64,000 nt of DNA from Strigamia acuminata (Eukaryota; Arthropoda; Chilopoda; Geophilomorpha; Linotaeniidae): positions 66,720,429 through 66,784,428 of the forward strand of contig OX442314.1 of NCBI GenBank assembly GCA_949358305.1, given 5' to 3'. Shown here one piece after another: positions 10,901 through 21,000 of this stretch. Numbering within the stretch: position 1 is the first letter of the stretch; every line of letters starts with the position of its first letter. Both the position numbers and the translations under genes were made by a program. The notes beneath the pieces are model-generated. The model ran no database searches and was not told the origin of the DNA. It saw only the letters and a program-made list of their open reading frames with translations.

Positions 10901-12836
10901 GGGCGAAGGGGGATGATGAAAATTTCTTAAACGTTTATCCTGACGACGATGAGGATCCAGATCTGGCACCCCCTCCTGGGGTACAAACTCGTCGTGGTTC
11001 GGGTAAAAAGGGAAAGGTGAAAGAGAAAGAAACCCCAGACCCAATGTTATTGCCGCTGGATATGACGAAATGGAGGAGAATCCAGTCTGTCCGGAAAGCC
11101 GGGGCAACGGCTGGAAAAGTTGACGTTGTTTATTTCTCGCCCAATGACGACAAACTTAGAAGTCGAACTGATGTTGCACGGTGGTGCGATGGAGAAGGTT
11201 ACGCATACGATCCGAACCTTTTCGACTTCAAAACGTTAGAAGGGGAGGAACCCTTACCTTTTGCGGGGTTTTGTGCAGTTGAGCCCGACACCTACGAGGA
11301 GGCGATCGAGGGCATTAACAAACCCTACTGGGAAGGGGCGATGAAGGACGAGATTGACATTTTTGATGAACGAGAAGTCTATCGTGAAATTGACAAGCCT
11401 AAAGACGTACAGCTTTTGGGGACAAAATGGATATATAAGATGAAACGCGATCACACCGGAGCAATTCAACGCTACCGGGCCCGATTGGTGGCCCAAGGGT
11501 TTAAACAGAGGCCCGGAATTGACTTTACGGAGGTATTTTCCCCCGTTGTCAATTTCGTCCTCGTTATCGTGTTCTTCTGCACTCTGGTAGTGCTTAAGGG
11601 CTGGCGTGACGTGCACATCGATATTAAGGCCGCCTACCTCTATGGCGACCTCGATACAGTGCAATATTGTGAAGTCCCCAAGGGTTACAGGACAGCGAAA
11701 AACCGACATAAGTGTTGGATGCTGATGAAGGCTATATGGCTATATGGCTATATGGCCTTCATCAGAGCGGACGAATGTGGTACCAAGCGCTCCACGATTG
11801 TCTGCTCCAATTGGGATTTGAGCCAATGCTAGGACTGAACTGTGTCTATTCTCTGGACAACGAAGCAGTAATCATTTTCTACGTCGACGATATCGTACTC
11901 TTTTCAAGAGACGATTACGTCGAAAAATGCGTCCTGAAATGGATTCGCGGTTTCTTCGACATTGTTGATTTGGGTCCGGTGACCCTATTGTTGGGCATCG
12001 AATTCGACAGATCCGGGGGGCGAATCCGTATTCACCAGAGAAAGTACATAGAAAAGCTGTGTAAGATGTATGGAGTGGATCCGTGTCACCGTGTGCGAGT
12101 GCCAGTGACCCCTGGCACAATGATCCAGCAAGTTAAAGAGGGTGAACGGGTGAACACGGTATTTCCGTACAGGAACTTGGTCGGGAGTCTCCTTTTTATT
12201 GCGAGCAGGACTAGGCCTGATATCCTCTTTTCGGTTATAGTCCTCTCGCAATACAATGAAAAACATTCGGCGCGTCATGTTGGAATGCTGATGCAGGTAT
12301 TGCGATATTTAGGGAACACACCAAACTATGCCATCGATTTATCGAATTGTAGGAATGATTCCCTTACTGTCTACACTGACGCGTCTTTCGCCCTAGACCA
12401 AGACAAGAGAAGAAGCTTTGGGGGCCATATAGTGTACCTAGGGGGGGTTCCAATCTCATGGAACTGCCATAAGCAGACAATGACCTCCCTGTCGATCATG
12501 GAGAGTGAATTTCTGGCCGTGGTCGATGGGGTGAAGGATATTATATGGCTTCACCGACTGTACGACGCAGACATTATGTTTTGTGTCGAACGCGCAACCC
12601 CGTGCGTATATGCCGACAGTATGCCGGCGATTCAGTATACGAAAAATAGAATAGAAAACCGCGCTAATAAACATATAGATGTCAAACTGCATTTCGTCCG
12701 TGACTGGTTCGAAAAAGGAACGTTTTCTATTAGACACATTGCCGGGGTTCTGAACGTGGCAGATATTTTAACCAAATGGTTAGCGAAACCAAGGTTAAAC
12801 ACTCTTTGCGAACACATTTTTGTTATGGACAAATAG
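7996..12836 (+). pseudogene. gag-pol: Copia-1 gag-pol polyprotein, frameshifted in reverse transcriptase
   Basis: The start is set at the ATG at 7996 because the N-terminus (MSKHDDYK) aligns with Copia-3. Domains by codon from that start: gag; zinc knuckle from Cys234 (CFNCGGTGHFAREC); aspartic protease DTG at Asp330; GAG-pre-integrase zinc region from about Trp569; integrase catalytic D634, D697, E733 (D-x62-D-x35-E). A proline/acid-rich linker precedes the reverse transcriptase. The frame breaks near 11740, where GGCTATAT occurs three times in a row, and ends at 11832. The YVDD motif (11880-11891) and RNase H (TDASFALDQ) continue in another frame to 12836. The break separates the first catalytic region (HIDIKAAYLYG) from YVDD, so no functional polymerase is expected. 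This was probably a recent slippage, since the rest is intact. Confidence 0.93.
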
Positions 12837-12843
12837 TTTAAGC

Positions 12844-12854
12844 AAAGGGGGATT
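12844..12854 (+). other. Copia-1 polypurine tract
   Basis: AAAGGGGGATT lies directly before the 3' LTR. It is identical to the Copia-3 tract and should prime plus-strand DNA synthesis. Confidence 0.85.
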
Positions 12855-13332
12855 TGTTGGGTTGCAAACCCATTTTGAAGTGCTTAAATATTTGTTCCTG
12901 TGTTACGTGATTTATTGGTTACACAATTTCCGAGTATGTGTAACAAGTGTGTTGTAAATTAATGTCCCGATCCAGTGTTCAACCGATAATGATTTTTATC
13001 AATGCTTGTTATGTACCGCGGTTGAATATTCTCTCCTTTACAGCACACGTCCCTGATGTCGTCTGCTTGAAAAAGCGATTTGTGTTTTATCCTTTTTCCT
13101 TGGTTTATCGATTATTAATGTCGGTGTTTTTTACTTGCGATTGTAAAGGACAAATCATTGGAAACTTGACAATGATTTATCCTATGTTGTTAGAGAGTGC
13201 AAATAGCCTCTAACCGTGTATCACCTGATATTCTCACGAATTAAAGATGGCGCACGCATGTCGGTTTCGCGCACCGTTTCAACTGATGTTTCTTTTGATT
13301 TCGTTTGCAGAATTGCCGGGAATAACCCCACA
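12855..13332 (+). repeat. Copia-1 3' LTR
   Basis: 478 bp, apparently identical to 6332-6809. Followed by the second AATGC target copy (13333-13337). Confidence 0.95.
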
Positions 13333-15276
13333 AATGCTAGCAACAGGAGCGCAACTGCCCAAGAAATTGCTCAACAATAAAAGGCACGTGGAAGCACGTG
13401 CCTGAAACAATAGGCACTTCAAATAAAGTTATTGTTAAAAAACGGGCTTGAAAACCAACAATTACACAATAATTAAGGGGCAAGAAATGAACTTTGCTGC
13501 AATGCAAAGTTCTCAAAATACAGAGAAATGAAAGTTACACTTGTATAAAGAATTGACAATGTTTGAAACCAATAAAAACTACAAAAACACACTTGTAAAA
13601 AACCCAAAACAACCCCCAGAATGAATTATTTGACTCAATTTAACCCTAAAACAGTCTTGGAGGTCGTGCAGACGACAGAGTCGGATCGGAAGGTTGCTAA
13701 AACCTGACGCCAAAACTAGCAATGGGACAGCTAGTTAGAAAACAGCTTTTTCATCAATCATGAACGCTGAAAACCTCACCCAGGGGTAGAAAATGATGGA
13801 GAGAACGTTTTCGCCATCTAAAACGGTCTAAAACGGGTCTAAAATGCCTAAACCGGCGCCTGGAACGTGGCGCAGTTGTTGGGTCAAATATTGTCAAAAA
13901 TCAGTGGAAATTTGTCAAATACTGGCAAAAATCTGCTGAAATTTGTCAAATACTGGCAAAAATCTGCTGAAATTTGTCAAAAATTGCCAAATTTTGGCGC
14001 AAGTTACGTGAGGTTTGCGCGCATCCAACTATGACGAAAAATCCATGCGTGTGCACGCGCGATTTACTGGCGCGTTGGAAGCGTTAAAATAAATTTTTCC
14101 AATATCTAACACAATTTGCACCGAATTATGGCAATTTTTGACAAATTTACATGGATTTTTGCCAGTATTTGACAAATTTCCACGGATTTTTGACAATATT
14201 TGACAAATTCCAGACAAATTTCAGACAAATTTCAATTAATTTTAGAAATTTTATGAGAAATTTCAGCAAATGTTTGAGGATTGAGGAAATCTTCTGAAAT
14301 TTGTCAAATATAGGCAAAAATCTTCTGAAATTTGTCAAATACAGGCAAAAATCTGCTGAAATTTGTCAAAAATTGCCCAAATTCCGTGCAAGTTTTGCAA
14401 GTTTTGCGCGCATCAAATCGTATGCGCGCCTATACTATTGCACGAGCGCATTGACGCGTGATGAACACCGACCACGTTTACGAAGTGAATTCGAGCTACA
14501 AAAGTATCGAGTCGCCATTCTATGATGGAAAAAAAAAATTAAGTGTAAACAAACAAAATAAAAACTTTAATATACAAGAAACGTACAATTCCACTCAACT
14601 TTGTTTCAAATTTTATTTATTGGATCATTGAAAATAAACAGTAGTGTTGTGCACTGTACGCTTAAGTGTATACCGGCGATGCGTTGTTTTGTGGTGGGGA
14701 TTTGCCTCGATAATTGATCTTTTCTCTTTGTTTGCAATATTTTTTTGGCCTTTTTTGTTGATTTTTCGGTTTGAAATTGTTTTTTTCCGGTGTAATTTAA
14801 GTGGTGGAAGGTTGTTGGCGTGTGTTGAGGGTAATTTTGGCGGTTTTTGGGTCGGGATTAGTGTTTTCTGCGATTTTTTATCGGTATTTGGGGTTTGATG
14901 CAGCGGATAGCGCATGCGAATCGCCGTCGACCGTAGCATTAGCAATTGCAACGTGCCGCGCTATGCCACACAATGTGCCGCCGCGATAGGCCATCGAACC
15001 CGAATGTGTGTGATGCGAAACGCGCGAGTACGCGCGCGGAGAACGCGCCGCAATGCTAGCAACAGGAGCGCAACTGCCCAAGAAATTGCTCAACAATAAA
15101 AGGCACGTGGAAGCACGTGCCTGAAACAATAGGCACTTCAAATAAAGTTATTGTTAAAAAACGGGCTTGAAAACCAACAATTACACAATAATTAAGGGGC
15201 AAGAAATGAACTTTGCTGCAATGCAAAGTTCTCAAAATACAGAGAAATGAAAGTTACACTTGTATAAAGAATTGAC

Positions 15277-15280
15277 AATG
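15277..15280. other. Target-site duplication of Gypsy-1, left copy
   Basis: AATG, repeated at 29307-29310. The empty site GACAATGTTTGAAACC is present in other monomers. Confidence 0.93.
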
Positions 15281-15952
15281 TGTCACGGGCAGGTTACCCA
15301 CCCTTCTTTTTTATTCATTTCTAACTTAGACTGACCCAATCCTAAGTTTTCTTATTTTTTCCCAATCTTTCTTTTCATCTAACATTGATGAATCATCTCT
15401 AAATATATGCGCAGCCTCATTGCGCGCATCTTATTATTTCCAACAATTAACCTTATTTTATACCTTCCACCCCCTCACCCACTCCAATCGACCTGGTCAC
15501 ATGACTCATGTTTACCTGGTCGCTACTTTTATCCATAATCCACACTTCTCATACTTCTCTCAACGAGTTAACACCTCTTAGATTGAATTGAGTTTGTCAA
15601 TCTTTATTTTGCGCTTTAACACGCGCCCCTTCTAATTTAACACTTAATAGCGCCTCTTTTTGCCCACCTTTTATCCCTTCGCATGCCTGTGACATCCTAC
15701 GCCCACCCGCATACGAATATCACTGCGCATACTCATTCTTTTTAAACGTAAAGACCCACAACGTGAGATTGAGCCCGTCGAATATAAATAATGTGTGTTA
15801 CAGCGAGTTAGGTTTATTCACCGTCCGATATCCGCATATGACGATGGCACAAACAGAGTAAATCTACGAACTTTGCCCGCTGATTTGCGCTAACATCACC
15901 TTGCGCGTAAATTCAGATCAAATCAATTAAACATCTAAGTTGATTCGTAACA
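15281..15952 (+). repeat. Gypsy-1 5' LTR
   Basis: 672 bp from TGTCACGGGC to TTCGTAACA. A TATA box (TATAAA, 15783-15788) lies about 170 bp from the end, so the transcript should begin at about 15810-15820, leaving a short repeat region. Confidence 0.95.
15783..15788 (+). promoter_or_regulatory. TATA box of Gypsy-1 5' LTR
   Basis: AATATAAATAATG context. The same box is in the 3' LTR at 29137-29142. Probable Pol II promoter of the element. Confidence 0.6.
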
Positions 15953-15956
15953 AACA

Positions 15957-15977
15957 TGGCGAGCCTGACAGGATTCG
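15957..15977 (+). other. Gypsy-1 primer-binding site
   Basis: Starts TGGCGAGCCTGACAGG, 4 nt after the LTR. The complement reads like a tRNA 3' end: T-loop CGAATC, stem, discriminator G, then CCA. Discriminator G fits serine tRNAs, but the exact tRNA is not identified. Confidence 0.65.
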
Positions 15978-16056
15978 CTCTCACCTATAAGGCTTAAACG
16001 CGCGAAAAGGTTAGTTTTTTGAGTTATTTATTTAATCATTTCACATTTTCTTCATC

Positions 16057-18027
16057 ATGTCGAGACAGTTGGGAGGTGACGGAATTCGTCCCGTCACGCG
16101 CGATCCATTTGATTTCAGTGAGCTAGAAATGGAGCAGGAATGGCAACAGTCCGAACGGAGGAGTGGTGTTCGCCGGGAAGAAGAAAGGGAATTTCGAGAG
16201 TGGCAGCAACACGACCAATTACGAAGAAGTCGTATCGAACAACAGGAAACGCTTGTGAGTATTGCGCAACAACAGCCAGCCCCATCAAATCATATCACGA
16301 CAATGGCTGTTGCAAATTCACGAGCGCAACCTCAAGTAAATTTTGCCACGTCAACACCCGCTGACTTTTTGGCGGCGCCATCTTTTTTCGATTCGACTCA
16401 GCCTAGAGCATTAGTAGACCCCGTCACATTAAATACGGAAGGTTTGCTGATGTCCGACTTGCGCAACCAATACTATGCTCAAACACGAGGTCTAGTAAAT
16501 GAGATTCGCGAAATATTCCAACAAGGCCCTCGCTCTCTACGAACAGGGACCGCACGGTCTCTAGACGGTGGATCCTCGCATGGCTCCATAAGAGTTAAAG
16601 GCACCTCGGCACCATATGATTTAGGACTTCCCACAGCACGTCTGCGCCAAGTTCGGGAAGTTGAACATCGAGGCCAGCAGACGAGAACGTCCGCGCAGGC
16701 TGCGCAAATTGTTTACACAACAACCACGCCGCCAATGCCAACGATGGCAACGATCTATACCCAGGCTCCATCACAGGAATCTGCTCATTTGGACCATTCA
16801 ACACGAGCAAATCGAGATTTAATGAGCTCGATGCTATACTCCAAGATGGGATATCCTCGGGACAGATCCGACACCAAGGCAAAGTTGTCACTGCCATCAG
16901 TAAGAGCGCAACACGCAAGTAAAGATAAAAATTGTTTCAAGCCTGGAAAACCACCTTTGTTTGATCCAGATAAAGCCGATCTTGATTACATTAATCTTTT
17001 TCTTGCGCATTTGTACGCGCACATGTATTCTATGCAGGCCCCGGTGGATGAATATTTAAAAGTATTTGTCATTCAAGCAACGCGTGGAAGAGCGCAGCGA
17101 TGGTGGCTATCGCTAAAACCAAAACCAAAAACATGGGAGGACTTTGAGATTTTATTTCGACGAGCTTTCGCCATGAATTCGGCAGCGGCCAATGTGAAGC
17201 TATCCAAGCGAAAGCAACGAAATGGAGAGTCCACGATGTCATTTTTAAGTGAGATTGTATATTATCTTCAAGTTGCAGGATATACCGACCCAGAGCTCCA
17301 ATGGGAGAAAGCTCAGAACATGATGCAAACCGAGGTTGTTCATCTCTTGCGCGCATGGAATGTAAACTCGCTGGACGAGGCAATCCAAAGAGAAAACGAC
17401 ATCGACAATCGTCTACAGCTGGACACCATTCGAGCAGACGAATACAAAGATCTGGGTATGGCTGATCAGCGAATGCCCTCTCTGCGTGATGCGCAACGCC
17501 CCACAGTGCTCAAGGTTGTGGAGAAGTCCAAAGGAGACGATGATGTTAAATCTCTCGTGTCCCAGGACGTCAAACGTTTTGCGAGGTATCGAAAACAATT
17601 CTTAATCGAGTTAGCTGCAGTGCAGGCGAGACCAGAACAATCTCCATCTGCGCAGGAACCCGATACGAGTAGTAGTAGCAGCGACACGGATGCTGAACCT
17701 GAAATTAAGAAGAGCACAGTCGCCGAGGCGGCTCAGAAGGCAACAATTAAAATAAATTTAGCTACTCTGACGCCTCCAGCGGACGTCCCAAAAGACCATG
17801 TGTGCTCTACATCAATTGTCACGTTTCCACCAGCGCCAAAACCACCATTAACTGTCAAATGTCCTGAGAAAGGTACAGCCTGGAGGAAAACACCGAAGGA
17901 TTGGTGGTATTTGGTAGATACAGCAACTTGGCATCCGTTGTGCCCCATATGTTACCAGCCATTTAGGAGACCGGAAAACTCCGAAGGCCTGAAGTTCGGG
18001 AAGCCGGTGGAACCAGGCCGCAAATGA
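16057..18027 (+). CDS. gag: Gypsy-1 Gag capsid protein
   Basis: 656 aa, starting at an ATG 104 nt after the LTR. The N-terminal third is charged and Gln/Arg-rich. A retrotransposon Gag capsid domain lies at about residues 290-440, recognised by the pattern around RAQRWWLSL (Trp349-Trp350) and WEDFEILFRRAF. Unlike most Gags it has no CCHC zinc knuckle. The only cysteine pair is CPIC at 629-632 near the C-terminus. An acidic Ser-rich run is at about residues 535-555. The stop TGA overlaps the pol ATG (ATGA, 18024-18027). Gag should form the particle that packages the RNA. Identification is by domain pattern and position. Confidence 0.88.
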   Translation: MSRQLGGDGIRPVTRDPFDFSELEMEQEWQQSERRSGVRREEEREFREWQQHDQLRRSRIEQQETLVSIAQQQPAPSNHITTMAVANSRAQPQVNFATSTPADFLAAPSFFDSTQPRALVDPVTLNTEGLLMSDLRNQYYAQTRGLVNEIREIFQQGPRSLRTGTARSLDGGSSHGSIRVKGTSAPYDLGLPTARLRQVREVEHRGQQTRTSAQAAQIVYTTTTPPMPTMATIYTQAPSQESAHLDHSTRANRDLMSSMLYSKMGYPRDRSDTKAKLSLPSVRAQHASKDKNCFKPGKPPLFDPDKADLDYINLFLAHLYAHMYSMQAPVDEYLKVFVIQATRGRAQRWWLSLKPKPKTWEDFEILFRRAFAMNSAAANVKLSKRKQRNGESTMSFLSEIVYYLQVAGYTDPELQWEKAQNMMQTEVVHLLRAWNVNSLDEAIQRENDIDNRLQLDTIRADEYKDLGMADQRMPSLRDAQRPTVLKVVEKSKGDDDVKSLVSQDVKRFARYRKQFLIELAAVQARPEQSPSAQEPDTSSSSSDTDAEPEIKKSTVAEAAQKATIKINLATLTPPADVPKDHVCSTSIVTFPPAPKPPLTVKCPEKGTAWRKTPKDWWYLVDTATWHPLCPICYQPFRRPENSEGLKFGKPVEPGRK

Positions 18028-21000
18028 GTCGACCGGCCCTTCGCGCAAAACGTCTGAAATCCAAACGACGCGCTTCACCTTTAATTAACTTGAAAGAGGA
18101 CAATCCTTCACAGGTTAATTCAACAACATCTCCTACTGTTATTACTCTTTCAGAGTATAAACCTGTGAGTAGTGTTATTTCTTCATCATCTTCCATCATC
18201 ACATCAGCTACAAAGGCGTCAGATCTGCAGACTGCCGTTCCTGAAGCTGTAAAGGACGAATTGCCGAAATTAACAGATTTGCAACCTGTAATTTCGAAGA
18301 AAAACCCGAAAGTGACAATAGTAAGTAAAATTACTAAAACTTTACCAATAATTAAGTCTACTTCCAGTGCAACAACGACTGAGGCTCCAAAGGAAGTGAT
18401 CTCTCCTATGAAGGTATCTTTCGTAATGTTAACGCCAGAGGAACTTAAAGAAACTCAAGAACCCATTATTGAGATAACGCGTGGGGATCGTTTGTGCAAG
18501 AAAGCACCTTGCGTAAAGATTTCCTGGGCTAATGTAGCTTGTACTGCGCTTCTGGACTCAGGCGCACAAACGTGTGTTATGAGTGAGGACGTGTTCCAAC
18601 AACTACACGAAAAAATGGGTTTGGACTTTGTGAATCTCCATGAGCGGGTGCAGGTCGCGTCTGGTGACATAGTGGATTCCACCAAATCGATGCAGCTCGC
18701 TTTGCGCGCCCCAATAGGCATAATAAAATTCATTTGCATGGTTTTACCCGATGCCAAAATGGATATGCTCCTTGGACGTGATTTCTGCACAGCGGCCGGA
18801 ATCGACATCGACCATGCGAGACAACAGTGGAGCATGGTGGGCTCAAATGAGATTCGCAAATTCATGACTTATGAAGAAGCAAAAAAGTCAGAGTCAATTC
18901 TGGTTTTGCCATTTGCGCCAGAAGAAACGCAGGATCCATCCAACCCACCGGCGGCCATTAGTGAGATCGTTCCGACGAAAATACTAAGGAAACCGGATCC
19001 GGTGAGTGAAATTAACTGCCTCCTCCTGGCGTATAGACCCTTGCAACAAGAAATATTCGAGTATCCACATGACGATGCGCAGTATCGAGTTAAACAAGTT
19101 CGACATCGTGCGCAACGCAAATGGTCGAATATTTGGTCCCCAAAGAGGAAAGAAACTTCTAAAATTTCCTCCAATTTAAAAAAGACAATTTCACGTAAAT
19201 TAACTTTGAGTCAGTTCCGACGATTACGACGTTTACGACGAAAAATCAATGTTATTCGTCCAATTGCCAAACAACTCGTTGCGCAACGTGCTAAAGACAT
19301 CAATGCCAAGAAGGAGTCGAAAATCAACATCTTTTCGATTGCGCAACCTGACAATGGTGGGAATAACTCTAAAATGAACATTAATGACATTAATTTTTTG
19401 CAGTACCAACCTAGTGGAGATCCGACCGATTTAGATTGGATTTACCACCAGTTGTGGAACCAATTAACAGTGCCACAGATAAAACTATTAATTAAAACAT
19501 TGCAGCCCGTTTCGCAAATCTTTCGCGAAGAAATTGGTTTATGTAATAACACCGAGTACGAGGTGAACCTGAAACCGGATTTTCGTCCAATTCATGTCCC
19601 TGTGCGCCCGGTAAACCCTGCGAAAAAGGCGATAATTGATAAATATATCGACAAAAAGCTGCAGCAAGGTATTATTCGGCGATCCCAAAGTGATTGCGCC
19701 GTTGCTCCAGTCGTCGTACCCAAGAAGACAGGCGAGTGGAGAACTGCTATGGATTTTCGCCCCATTAATGCGCAAACAATTCCGGACGTTTACCCACTTC
19801 CGGACATTGATAACATCTTTGCCTATTTGGGAGGTGCGCATTGGTTTTCGATAATCGACGGACGCGAAGCTTTCCATCAGATCGGCGTGCGCAAAGGTGA
19901 CGAACGGTATTTAGCTTTTATAACACATCGAGGTTTATTCGAATATGTGCGCATGCCTTTCGGACCTATTAACGGACCCGCTACACTCCAACGAGCGATG
20001 AATAAGACTCTTGCAAAGTATCTTTACAAATTTGTATTTGTGTATATTGATGACGTGATTATTTTTAGCCGAACTTTCGAGGAACACGTGCAACATTTGC
20101 GCCTCGTTTTAGAGGAATTGTTCAACGCTGGATTCACCATGAACGCCAACAAAACTGAGCTTTGTCAAAAAAGACTCGAGGTTTTGGGACACATAGTGGA
20201 ATCTGGCCAGATTACACCAAATCCAAAGAAAGTGGTTGCTATTCAAAATTATCCCGCGCCAACCAATTTGCGCGAATTACAACGATTTAAAGGCATGGTA
20301 GGTTATTACCAATCATTCATTGCAAATTTTTCCAAAATTAGCGAAGTTTTCCGACCATTGCTTAAAAAGGACGCAACTTGGATTTGGACGGATGCGCAGC
20401 AATTAGCGTTCGAATATCTGAAAGACCAGATTGCGATACCAACACTGAAAAGACGTTTTCCCAGTTGGAAAAAACCATTTATACTGCAGACCGATGCTAG
20501 TTATTCTGGATTAGGTGCTGCTTTAATGCAACTTAACGATGAAGGTGTGAGAATTCCCATCGCATTTGCCTCTCGCGCATTAAACAGCGCTGAAAAGAAC
20601 TATAAAGTAACCGAAATCGAATGTTTGGCCGCGGTTTGGGGTGTCAAACGCTTTCGTGCGTATCTCGAGATGATGCCATTCTACCTCGAGAGCGACCATC
20701 AATCTCTTAAGTGGTTGTTTCAGCAAAGGGAACCAACTGGACGTTTGGCCCGTTGGGTGCTATCGTTAAGTGATTATAAATTCACGTTTTTGCACTGCTC
20801 AGGATGCAAAAATAAGGTAGCGGATGCACTGAGTCGAGCTCCTGTTGACCCACCTGAAGTCGATGATGAGGATGATAGCCCGGAGGTCGACGAGGCGTGC
20901 TATCTTGCCTATTTTGATGATTGCAACGAGTGGCCGGCACTTAATATCATCAAGGAATTGCCAAAAGACATTAATTTGCAGTTTCGAAAGTTATTTAAAT

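Larger units (their letters stand above)
6332..13332 (+). mobile_element. Copia-1, complete Ty1/copia-type LTR retrotransposon with broken pol
   Basis: 7001 bp with 478-bp LTRs that look identical, TG...CA ends and a 5-bp target duplication. Order: 5' LTR, initiator-tRNA primer site, 1.2-kb leader with the conserved structured RNA, gag-pol, purine tract, 3' LTR. The integrase lies before the reverse transcriptase, which defines the copia order. Its protein is closest to that of Copia-3. Identical LTRs point to a recent insertion although pol is frameshifted. Confidence 0.95.
6221..14943. repeat. Satellite monomer 2 (type b, 1717 bp plus Copia-1)
   Basis: Type b monomer split by Copia-1 at AATGC. 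Flanks 6221-6331 and 13333-14943 join into a standard 1717-bp unit after one target copy is removed. It shares the variant ACTCAATTTAACC with monomer 4. Confidence 0.92.
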
